From NCBI GenBank assembly GCA_024640485.1, contig JAHEEY010000095.1, forward strand, positions 1 through 12,185: a stretch of DNA of 12,185 nucleotides, in the 5' to 3' direction. The notes below the pieces were generated by a model that was not told where the DNA came from, searched no databases, and worked only from the letters and a program-made list of their open reading frames with translations. A program made the position numbers and the translations under genes. Source of the stretch: Chloroflexota bacterium (lineage in GTDB: Bacteria > Chloroflexota > Anaerolineae > Promineifilales > Promineifilaceae). Of this stretch, positions 1-6,032 are shown in pieces (positions within the stretch are counted from its first letter, which is position 1; every line of letters starts with the position of its first letter).

Positions 1-1262
1 CCAGCCTGATTCGAGTTGCCAAACGGGAATTCGACAAGAACAGTCAAGTGCCGGCGCAGCTGTTGTCCGATATCACCGTCCACGGGGCCGCCGCTTACGC
101 CGTGTGGACCCAGGCGCGCGCGGAGAACAACTTCTCCCTGGTCCAGCCCTATCTGGAAAAGACGCTTGACTACAGCCGCCAATTCGCCAACTGTTTCCCA
201 GGATACGACCATATCGCCGATCCGTTGATTGATCTGAGTGACGGCGGCATGAAAGCAGCATCGATCCGAGCTCTTTTCGCAGACTTACGCCGCGAGCTGG
301 TGCCAGTAGTCCATGCCATCGCCAGCCAGCCTCTGGCTGACAACAGCTGCCTGATGAAGCCTTATCCAGAAAATAAACAGCTGTCGTTTTCGATGGATGT
401 GGCTAAGGCGTTTGGCTACGATCTCCATCGGGGCCGGCTGGACAAGACCCATCACCCATTTATGATCAAGTTCTCGCTGGGTGATGTCCGCATTACCACT
501 CGGGTGAAAGAGAGGGATCTGACAGAAGCGCTTTTCAGCACCTTGCACGAAGCGGGCCACGCTATGTACGAGCAGGGTATCGACCAGACACTGGAAGGGA
601 CGATCCTGGCCACGGGAACATCTTCTGGTGTGCACGAAAGCCAATCACGATTATGGGAAAACCAGGTGGGGCGCAGCCGCTGGTTCTGGAACCACTATTA
701 TCCCAAACTGCAGGCCACCTTCCCCGATCAGCTGGGAAATGTTTCGCTAGACAGCTTCTACCGGGCAATCAACCGGGTTCAAACATCGCTCATCCGGACG
801 GATGCTGATGAAGTCACCTACAATCTGCATGTGATGATCCGCTTCGATCTGGAGCTGCAGCTGTTGGAAGGGACCCTGTCGATCAAAGATCTGCCGGAAG
901 CGTGGCGGGCTCGCTACCAGTCGGATTTAGGTATCCAGCCCCCCAATGACAGCGACGGCGTGCTGCAGGATGTTCACTGGTTTGACGGCCTGATCGGCGG
1001 CGCTTTCCAGGGGTACACCCTGGGCAACATCATGAGCTCCAGCTTCTTCAGCCAGGCGCTGCAAGCCCACCCGGAGATCCCTGCCCAAATGGAATCTGGC
1101 GATTTCAGCACCCTGCTTCAATGGCTCCAGAAGAATATCTACCGGCACGGCAGTAAATTTACCGCTGACGAACTGGTAGCCCAAGTAACCGGCGGGCCGA
1201 TGAGCATCGAACCCTATATGAATTATCTGAGAAGTAAGTTCGGTACCCTGTACGCTCTGTAG
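1..1262 (+). CDS. M32-family metallocarboxypeptidase (thermostable carboxypeptidase 1 type), 5' end cut by window
   Basis: A zinc carboxypeptidase that removes C-terminal residues from peptides, probably in the cytoplasm, since family members lack signal peptides. The reading frame is open from base 3, so the 404 residues counted from the first internal Met at 48 are not the whole protein. M32 enzymes are about 500 residues, so roughly 80-95 N-terminal residues lie outside. Visible family marks are DVRITTR (483-503, the DxRxT motif), the zinc-binding HEAGH (HExxH, 546-560), HESQS (633-647) with the third metal ligand Glu, and the conserved block around IRTDADEVTYNLH (790-831). The C-terminal block with VLQDVHW, then GGAFQGYTLGNI, is also typical. 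The stop is TAG at 1260-1262. No terminator is seen before the next gene 76 bp downstream on the same strand, so read-through is possible. Family assignment is firm; physiological substrate unknown. Confidence 0.95.
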   Translation, partial: SLIRVAKREFDKNSQVPAQLLSDITVHGAAAYAVWTQARAENNFSLVQPYLEKTLDYSRQFANCFPGYDHIADPLIDLSDGGMKAASIRALFADLRRELVPVVHAIASQPLADNSCLMKPYPENKQLSFSMDVAKAFGYDLHRGRLDKTHHPFMIKFSLGDVRITTRVKERDLTEALFSTLHEAGHAMYEQGIDQTLEGTILATGTSSGVHESQSRLWENQVGRSRWFWNHYYPKLQATFPDQLGNVSLDSFYRAINRVQTSLIRTDADEVTYNLHVMIRFDLELQLLEGTLSIKDLPEAWRARYQSDLGIQPPNDSDGVLQDVHWFDGLIGGAFQGYTLGNIMSSSFFSQALQAHPEIPAQMESGDFSTLLQWLQKNIYRHGSKFTADELVAQVTGGPMSIEPYMNYLRSKFGTLYAL

Positions 1263-1338
1263 CAGGCCGCAACCTTTCTTCCTGGCGTCCGTATTGGACC
1301 TCAGAGGAAAACGCGGCTTGGCGTGAAGGAGCATTCAG

Positions 1339-2061
1339 ATGAATCGAAAAAGAACAGCTATTCTCTTATTGGCTTTAATTGTGACAGCGACTACCGGCTG
1401 CATCGGCCGTCTGAGAGTGGGCCAGACCCAACAATTCAGCAAAGTCGTTGAACGCGGCGACGCGGGGACGGTGCGGGCTGACGTGCGGATGGGGGTGGGC
1501 GAAGTTAATATCGAAGGGGGCGCCAGCGAATTGCTGGAAGCGGGCTTTACCTATAACGTGGACGCCTGGAAGCCAGAGATCAGCTACAACATCATCGGCA
1601 GCGAAGGGCGGTTGCTGGTGGAACAGCCCGGCGACAGCTCCGAAGGAATTCCCGACGGCAATATCAAATATGAGTGGGATCTCAAGCTGAATGATGATAC
1701 CCCATTAAACCTGAATGTTGGCCTCGGCGTGGGCAACAGCACCCTGGACATGCAGGGATTATCCTTGAACCGGCTGGATGTGGAGGTAGGAGTTGGCGAA
1801 GCGACCATTGATTTAACCGGCGACTGGAAAGAGAGTTTCGATGTCGGCATCCGCGGAGGCGTCGGTAAAACGACCATCTACCTGCCGGAGGGTGTCGGCG
1901 TGAGAGTGGTCACCCAAACAGGCATCGGCGCCATCGATGTCCACGGCTTGATCCGCAACGGGGATGTCTACACCAACTCATCCTACGAAACATCTGATGT
2001 CATCCTGGATATCAGCGTCTTGGGCGGCGTGGGCAGCATTGATTTAAGGTTAGGCCGGTAG
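1339..2061 (+). CDS. Putative lipoprotein, Toast_rack/LiaF-like beta-repeat protein
   Basis: 240 residues. The N-terminus is a lipoprotein-type signal: basic MNRKR, a hydrophobic stretch, then TATTGC with the candidate lipidated Cys at residue 21. The -3 residue is Thr rather than the usual Leu, so the lipobox is imperfect. The rest resembles the Toast_rack_N / LiaF C-terminal-like families, which fold as stacked beta strands. Short strands of the form G(V/I)G-x-x-(x)-(I/L/V)-D recur: GVGEVNIEG, GVGNSTLDM, GVGEATIDL, GVGKTTIYL, GIGAIDVHG and GVGSIDLRL. The start is fixed by AAGGAG at 1326-1331, 7 nt before ATG. It lies 76 bp after the carboxypeptidase gene and ends at a bidirectional terminator. 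Relatives sit in envelope-stress or membrane-associated contexts, but nothing here shows a specific role. An extracytoplasmic structural or sensing protein is inferred. Confidence 0.75.
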   Translation: MNRKRTAILLLALIVTATTGCIGRLRVGQTQQFSKVVERGDAGTVRADVRMGVGEVNIEGGASELLEAGFTYNVDAWKPEISYNIIGSEGRLLVEQPGDSSEGIPDGNIKYEWDLKLNDDTPLNLNVGLGVGNSTLDMQGLSLNRLDVEVGVGEATIDLTGDWKESFDVGIRGGVGKTTIYLPEGVGVRVVTQTGIGAIDVHGLIRNGDVYTNSSYETSDVILDISVLGGVGSIDLRLGR

Positions 2062-2089
2062 CAGCCAGCCTGGATAGCTTACAAACAAC

Positions 2090-2127
2090 AAAAAGGTCAT
2101 GAACCGCTGCAGTTCATGACCTTTTTT
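2090..2127. terminator. Bidirectional Rho-independent terminator between convergent genes
   Basis: A perfect 15-bp stem (2090-2104 with 2112-2126) closes a 7-nt loop. The A-run on the left arm and T-run on the right arm give a U-tract in both transcription directions. It sits 28 bp after the lipoprotein stop (+) and 22 bp beyond the end of the LON-domain gene (-), so it can serve both. Confidence 0.93.
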
Positions 2128-2149
2128 ATTTCAGGAAGGAGTCCGGCGT

Positions 2150-2791
2150 TTAGCTGATGGAGAACATCCCCTGGTCCATCTTGGGCATCGTTCGCATCAA
2201 CGCCAATTCGCGGTAATAGATACCGTACAAATCTTGAAGCAAGGCAGAGATGGAATCGGTTTCCAACAACGGCTGCTTCTCTCCCTGAGGCAGCTGCAGA
2301 AACGCGGAGGCCAAATAGCCCAACTGATGCGGGTTTTCAGGGAGCTGAGAGGTGTTGAACGTGACTTCACCAATCTCTGAGAGGATGTCGAGATACTCAG
2401 CGACCAGAGGCAGCAGCCGGCGAGCCGCATTGGTCGACCTATCGGTCCAGTTTTCTTCCAGGGGAGCTAATTGGACGTTGCCCACCAGGTAAGGCTTGTC
2501 ATGTTTGAGAGAAACGATGCGGAACCGCTCATCTCCCATGGTCATGATCAACAGCCGCTCGTCACCCAACGCCTGTACCTGTAAAATACGGGCGGTACAG
2601 CCGACCTCATGAGGGACCGATTGGGCTGTGAGGCCGACCTCGTCGTCACTGGTGTACACAATGCCGAAGGGGCGCTGCTCATCCATGCACAGCTTGACCA
2701 TCTGCTTATACCGCTCCTCAAAAATATGCAGCGGCAGGGGCATGCCCGGGAAAAGGACGGTATTCAGGGGAAACAAAGGTAACTCAAACAT
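2150..2791 (-). CDS. LON peptidase substrate-binding (N-terminal) domain protein
   Basis: 213 residues from ATG at 2791-2789. The protein is a stand-alone Lon N-terminal-like domain (the fold that binds substrates in Lon protease) with no ATPase or protease part. The opening ELPLFPLNTVLFPG, followed by LPLHIFEERYK, is the family signature; further marks are PFGIVY, the G(C/T)xA element as VGCTARI, and GDERFRI. A helical C-terminal half follows, as in other bacterial single-domain members of about 200-220 residues. The exact function of these proteins is not established; peptide or substrate binding is inferred. A TTG codon one position upstream (2794) also fits the frame, but ATG is preferred. 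No Shine-Dalgarno precedes the start; the -10-like TATAAT ends only 7 nt before it, suggesting a leaderless mRNA. It is divergent from threonine synthase and convergent with the lipoprotein gene. Confidence 0.93.
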   Translation of the reverse strand: MFELPLFPLNTVLFPGMPLPLHIFEERYKQMVKLCMDEQRPFGIVYTSDDEVGLTAQSVPHEVGCTARILQVQALGDERLLIMTMGDERFRIVSLKHDKPYLVGNVQLAPLEENWTDRSTNAARRLLPLVAEYLDILSEIGEVTFNTSQLPENPHQLGYLASAFLQLPQGEKQPLLETDSISALLQDLYGIYYRELALMRTMPKMDQGMFSIS

Positions 2792-2798
2792 CAAAATT

Positions 2799-2830
2799 AT
2801 TATACACTATCCATCAAGTAGAATTGTCAA
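2799..2830 (-). promoter_or_regulatory. Candidate promoter for the LON-domain gene
   Basis: On the minus strand TTGACA (2830-2825) and TATAAT (2804-2799) both match the sigma-70 consensus exactly, but the spacer is 20 bp, longer than the usual 16-18. Initiation about 7 nt after the -10 would fall on or next to the ATG at 2791. This fits the missing Shine-Dalgarno. The long spacer keeps confidence moderate. Confidence 0.5.
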
Positions 2831-2857
2831 AACTGGCGGATAACTCAGAGAAAACTT

Positions 2858-4186
2858 ATGGAATATCAAGCGTATTTTCGTTGTTTCCGCGGCTGCCCCG
2901 GCAGCTACTCGCTCTACCAGGTGATCTACACCTGCCCCCACTGCGGCGGCCTTCTTGAAGTCCACCACGAGCTGGAGCCGCTGCAGAAGCGGCTGGGGGG
3001 CAGCTGGCGCAAGCTGATGGTGGAACGGATCAGCTCCACCCAATGGCCCTACGGCAGCGGCGTCTGGGCGATGAAGGAATGGGTGGTCCCCGATCTGCGC
3101 GATGAAAACGTGGTCAGTATGTACGAAGGGAACAGCAACCTGTTTTGGGCGGAGCGGCTGGGAAAGCAGATCGGCGTCTCAGATCTGTGGGTGAAGCTGT
3201 GCGGCAACAGCCATACCGGCAGTTTCAAGGATTTGGGGATGACGGTGCTGGTCAGCGTGGTCAAACAGATGATGGCTGACGGCAGCCCGGTGAAAGCGGT
3301 GGCCGCGGCCAGCACCGGCGACACCAGCGCGGCGTTGGCTGCCTACGCCGCCGCCGCCGGCATCCCGGCGATCGTCTTCCTACCCCAGAACAAAGTCAGC
3401 CCGGCGCAGCTGATCCAGCCCATCGCCAACGGCGCCCATGTGCTGGCATTGGACACCGATTTCGACGGCTGCATGGAGATCGTCAAAGAGCTGACCAAAG
3501 ACAATTCCATCTATCTGGCTAATTCCATGAACAGCCTGCGGGTCGAAGGGCAGAAGACAGTGGGCGTGGAAATCGTGCGCCAATTTGATTGGGAAGTGCC
3601 CGATTGGATCATCATGCCGGTGGGCAACCTGGGCAATATCAGCGCCCTCTATAAAGGGTTGAAGCTGTTGATGGATTTGGGCATCACTGACAAGATGCCC
3701 CGGCTGGTAGCCGCTCAGGCGGCCAAGGCGAACCCGCTGTTCCGCAGCGCCCAACAAGGGTTCCAGAAAAAGATCAGCATCGAAGCCGAATCTACTTCAG
3801 CCTCGGCGATCCAGATCGGCAACCCGGTCAGCTATGATAAGGCGGTGCAGGCGTTGAACGCCACCAATGGGCTGGTAGAGCAGGCCACGGAAGATGAGTT
3901 GGCTAATGCCGCCGCCGTGGCCGATCGGACCGGTATGTACACCTGCCCCCACACCGGGGTGGCGTTGGCAGCCCTGTTCAAGCTGGTGGATCGGGGGGAG
4001 ATCAAATCGACCGACCGGGTCATCGTAATCAGCACCGCTCATGGGCTGAAGTTCACCCCCTTCAAGGTGGCCTACCACCAGTCGGTATTGGACGAAGTGG
4101 TCAGCCGGCACGCCAACCCGCCGGTAGAACTGCCGGCGGATGTCGACCTGGTCCGAGAGGCGATCGCCAGCCGGCTGGGGAGCTAG
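2858..4186 (+). CDS. thrC: Threonine synthase
   Basis: 442 residues; a PLP-dependent enzyme converting O-phosphohomoserine to threonine and phosphate, the last step of threonine biosynthesis. An N-terminal zinc-ribbon-like segment carries C9, C13, C26 and C29 (C-x3-C and CPHC), followed by GGLLEV, typical of longer bacterial and archaeal threonine synthases. The PLP lysine is K124 in HTGSFKDLG. The phosphate-binding glycine-rich loop is PVGNLGN (254-260), and AASTGDTSAALAAYA is the usual substrate/PLP-pocket helix. CPHTGVALAAL near the C-terminus is also characteristic. ATG at 2858 is the first start after an in-frame stop at 2819; only a weak purine stretch (AGAG, 2847-2850) serves as ribosome binding site. 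No other thr genes are adjacent. A related type II-fold PLP enzyme such as cysteate synthase is a remote alternative, but the Cys-rich N-terminus and length favour ThrC. Confidence 0.93.
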   Translation: MEYQAYFRCFRGCPGSYSLYQVIYTCPHCGGLLEVHHELEPLQKRLGGSWRKLMVERISSTQWPYGSGVWAMKEWVVPDLRDENVVSMYEGNSNLFWAERLGKQIGVSDLWVKLCGNSHTGSFKDLGMTVLVSVVKQMMADGSPVKAVAAASTGDTSAALAAYAAAAGIPAIVFLPQNKVSPAQLIQPIANGAHVLALDTDFDGCMEIVKELTKDNSIYLANSMNSLRVEGQKTVGVEIVRQFDWEVPDWIIMPVGNLGNISALYKGLKLLMDLGITDKMPRLVAAQAAKANPLFRSAQQGFQKKISIEAESTSASAIQIGNPVSYDKAVQALNATNGLVEQATEDELANAAAVADRTGMYTCPHTGVALAALFKLVDRGEIKSTDRVIVISTAHGLKFTPFKVAYHQSVLDEVVSRHANPPVELPADVDLVREAIASRLGS

Positions 4187-4221
4187 TCGAGCCCACATCA
4201 ATAGGTTAACATAATTCATCC

Positions 4222-4256
4222 ACAAGAGACCCCTGATCAGGGGTCTCTTGTATTTT
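4222..4256 (+). terminator. Rho-independent terminator after threonine synthase
   Basis: A perfect 13-bp stem (4222-4234 with 4239-4251) encloses the tetraloop GATC, making a 30-nt perfect palindrome. The following T-tract is short and interrupted (TATTTTG), so termination may be less complete than at the other hairpins here. It lies 35 bp past the thrC stop. Confidence 0.85.
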
Positions 4257-4305
4257 GACCACCTGACGCCAGTTAGCCGTTATCGACCGCAGGCAGCACC
4301 CTACC

Positions 4306-4399
4306 CTGCCGGCTGCTGGACCCATAAATTCCAAACCAATTCTTCATATTTCCTACACAAGCTGCCGGTATCCTTAGGTCATGTTACTCATCCGGCAGC
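4306..4399 (+). repeat. Competing inverted repeats upstream of the secreted-protein gene
   Basis: GCTGCCGG (4361-4368) and CCGGCAGC (4392-4399) are perfect 8-bp inverted repeats with a 23-nt loop. A further copy of CTGCCGG at 4306-4312 could pair with the same right arm. The elements lie in the 200-bp spacer between the thrC terminator and the next gene, ending about 50 nt before its start codon. No good sigma-70 promoter was seen in this spacer. The role is unknown. Confidence 0.4.
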
Positions 4400-4451
4400 G
4401 GCCGGAAGCAACAATCAAACAGTTAATTCAATTTACTTGGAGGTAAATGTC

Positions 4452-5402
4452 ATGAGTAAGTTTTTGAAAACAGCCGGCGCCATTGCCGTATTCGCCCTGG
4501 TAGTCATTCTGGCGGGGGTATCGATCACCGCGGCGCAAGACACAGTCGAGCCGACGGCGGTACCGGAGACCAGTACGGTCGAGCAAGCGCCCCCCTTCTG
4601 GGGACGCGGCGGCAGAGGCCAAGGGATGATGGGCCAGGGGCCCCTGGCTGTAGAACAGGATGCGATGCATGCGGCTATCGCTGATGCCCTGGGGCTGACA
4701 GTCGAAGAGCTGGACGCGGCCATCGCTGATGGAAAAGACCTGGTAGACCTGGCGGCCGAGCAAGGGGTTGATTTCGCCGCAGTCCGGGACGCCATGGAAG
4801 CGGCCCACGCCGAAGCGCTGGCCCAGGCGGTCGAAGACGGGCTGATCACCCAAGAACAGGCTGATTTGATGAACCAGCGCGGGATGAACGGGCCGGCCGA
4901 CGGCTTCGGCGGACGCCGGGGCGGTTTCGGTGGGCAGCGCGGCGGCATGATGGGCGGCTTCGGTGCCGGCCCCATGGCAGTCGACCAGGCTGAGATGCAT
5001 ACCGCTATCGCCGGCGCCCTGGGCATCAGCGTAGAGGAGTTCGAAGCAGCCGTTGATGAAGGCCAGACCCTGGTTGATATCGCGGAAGCACAAGGTGTCG
5101 ATTTGGCCGATGTCCAGGCAGCTATGGATGAAATCCATGCGGCAGCGTTGGAGCAAGCGGTGGCAGATGGCCTTATCACCCAAGAGCAAGCTGATTGGAT
5201 GAATGAGCACCGCAGCGAGCGTGTGCTAGGCCAGGGATTCGGGCCAGGCAACGGCCCCTGCCACGGCGACGCTGACGGCAGCTTCGGCGGAGCCCGCGGC
5301 GGCATGGGACGCGGCATGGGCGGTAACTCCGGCGGCGGCGCCCGTGGTGGCAGCTTCGGCGGCGGCATGGGACGCGGATTCAGCAGCGGCCCGCAAGGCT
5401 AA
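4452..5402 (+). CDS. Secreted protein with duplicated DUF2680/YckD-like helical domain and Gly/Arg-rich linkers
   Basis: 316 residues from ATG 4452, chosen because GGAGGT (4439-4444) stands 7 nt upstream; the frame stays open back to 4248 but that includes the previous terminator. Residues 1-28 form a Sec signal peptide (MSKFLK, hydrophobic core, ITAAQ). A Thr/Pro/Glu-rich linker follows, then unit 1 (63-144) and unit 2 (173-254). Each unit has an LG(L/I)(T/S)VEE(L/F) helix, a G-x-(D/T)LVD(L/I)A motif, an (A/E)QGVD helix and a closing DGLITQEQAD helix. This resembles DUF2680/YckD-like proteins, whose function is unknown. Linkers at 48-62, 145-172 and the tail 255-316 are rich in Gly, Arg, Met and Phe (GGRRGGFGGQRGG-like). 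It sits alone between two terminators. A surface or extracellular binding role is inferred, not shown. Confidence 0.8.
   Translation: MSKFLKTAGAIAVFALVVILAGVSITAAQDTVEPTAVPETSTVEQAPPFWGRGGRGQGMMGQGPLAVEQDAMHAAIADALGLTVEELDAAIADGKDLVDLAAEQGVDFAAVRDAMEAAHAEALAQAVEDGLITQEQADLMNQRGMNGPADGFGGRRGGFGGQRGGMMGGFGAGPMAVDQAEMHTAIAGALGISVEEFEAAVDEGQTLVDIAEAQGVDLADVQAAMDEIHAAALEQAVADGLITQEQADWMNEHRSERVLGQGFGPGNGPCHGDADGSFGGARGGMGRGMGGNSGGGARGGSFGGGMGRGFSSGPQG
4638..5213 (+). repeat. Internal tandem duplication of an about 82-codon domain
   Basis: Two units (4638-4883 and 4968-5213) begin with GP(L/M)AV(E/D)Q and end with DGLITQEQAD(L/W)MN at an offset of 330 bp. The copies remain close in DNA: 4842-4873 and 5172-5203 agree at 28 of 32 positions. 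An 84-bp Gly/Arg/Met-coding linker separates them. Confidence 0.9.
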
Positions 5403-5461
5403 TCAAACTTACTAATCTGCTGGCAGCTCTCTCTGAGCAAGCCAGCCCAAATAACCAGTTG

Positions 5462-5498
5462 AGAAAAAGAGCGCGGCACAGTGCCACGCTCTTTTTCT
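5462..5498 (+). terminator. Rho-independent terminator after the duplicated-domain gene
   Basis: Twelve base pairs (5462-5473 with 5487-5498) followed, after a C/A mismatch, by GGCA/TGCC closing a CAG loop. The right arm contains the T-run. The A-rich left arm means it could also work in reverse. It lies 59 bp after the stop codon. Confidence 0.9.
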
Positions 5499-5533
5499 AT
5501 GACCCATTTCCAGCCGTTCAGCCGTTTCACGTA

Positions 5534-5563
5534 TTGACATAAAGGGGGGTAGCCTGTTAGAAT
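5534..5563 (+). promoter_or_regulatory. Strong sigma-70-type promoter with extended -10
   Basis: TTGACA (5534-5539), an 18-bp spacer containing a run of six G, then TGT-TAGAAT with the -10 at 5558-5563 (5 of 6 to consensus) and the TG of an extended -10 at 5555-5556. The start site is expected near 5570. The next gene in this direction is the RHS protein at 6033, giving a leader of about 460 nt. It stands just after the preceding terminator, consistent with an independent unit. Confidence 0.75.
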
Positions 5564-5787
5564 TAGGCCAGTTAGTTCAAGAAGTAGTACCCGACAATTG
5601 AATATGCCCTGTACCTGCCAGCATTGATACCAGCTTTCAAGGTGACTCTGCTTTTTTGCGCCCCATTTCGGCGCGCCAGATTCAGGGAACGCCCTGGCCC
5701 GCTTCAAGCGGTAAAAATCGCTCTGACCACGAGGGCCGTAAGGCTACCTGTAAGATTGATCCTTACAATTTAACATACGTCGACAAG

Positions 5788-5894
5788 GTGTCGCCTGCGT
5801 TTGAAACAGACTCTGGATTTTTGAGTTTCGGTACTTTCGGAAACGCGCCTCACTGACACAGGTATCATTATTATCATTTTGTCAGCATCAGTGA
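5788..5894 (+). ncRNA. Candidate structured RNA element with mutually exclusive stems
   Basis: An outer stem GTGTC/GACAC (5788-5792, 5855-5859) encloses GCGTTT/AAACGC (5797-5802, 5841-5846), which in turn encloses GAAAC/GTTTC (5803-5807, 5825-5829). The same right-hand segment can pair elsewhere: CTGACA (5853-5858) with TGTCAG (5880-5885), or TCACTGA (5850-5856) with TCAGTGA (5888-5894). Competing pairings are what a regulatory leader would need, but folding energy and conservation are untested. Confidence 0.35.
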
Positions 5895-6004
5895 CACTGC
5901 AGATCCGGTGAGGCTGGTTCAGCTAATGGCTGTCCCGGTCTTTTTGCACCTCCAGCAGACCTAAGTCGACCGTCTCATCGAAGATACATCATCGCCCTGA
6001 TCCA

Positions 6005-6027
6005 CCAGGGAAACCTGGGCAAGGAGG
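6005..6027 (+). promoter_or_regulatory. GAAA-tetraloop hairpin adjoining the RHS Shine-Dalgarno
   Basis: CCAGG (6005-6009), loop GAAA, CCTGG (6014-6018) form a compact GNRA hairpin ending two bases before the strong ribosome binding site AAGGAGG (6021-6027). That site lies 5 nt before the GTG start at 6033 and decides this start. The hairpin leaves the site exposed and may insulate it from upstream structure. Confidence 0.5.
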
Positions 6028-6032
6028 TTGCT

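Larger units (their letters stand above)
5570..6032 (+). other. Long 5' leader of the RHS gene, no convincing ORF
   Basis: This gene-free stretch contains several potential RNA stems: GCGCC/GGCGC (5658-5662, 5670-5674); TGTAAG/CTTACA (5749-5754, 5762-5767); a nested structure at 5788-5859; alternative partners for its right arm at 5880-5894; and CCGG/CCGG (5905-5908, 5935-5938) followed by TCTTTTT, a weak attenuator candidate. I could not match it to a known riboswitch class by eye. A 66-codon open frame (5656-5856) starts with TTG, lacks a ribosome binding site and has no recognisable motif, so it is not called. Confidence 0.5.

Noticed and set aside
4248..4451. In-frame upstream extension of the duplicated-domain gene from TTG at 4248
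   Set aside because: It would begin inside the thrC terminator stem and place 68 residues before a clear signal peptide that has its own Shine-Dalgarno at 4439-4444.
4433..5368. Long Pro/Ala/Ser-rich open frame on the minus strand
   Set aside because: Antisense shadow of the Gly/Ala-rich secreted protein; low-complexity composition mirrors the sense codons.
5629..5643. GATACCAG near CTTTCAAGG, reminiscent of the theophylline aptamer
   Set aside because: That aptamer is artificial and the second half of its motif is missing; a chance match.
5656..5856. 66-codon open frame in the RHS leader
   Set aside because: TTG start, no ribosome binding site, no recognisable motif, and it overlaps the inverted repeats.
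5926..5964. 12-residue ATG open frame in the leader as a possible leader peptide
   Set aside because: Only a poorly spaced GAGG precedes it and there is no run of regulatory codons; too short to support.
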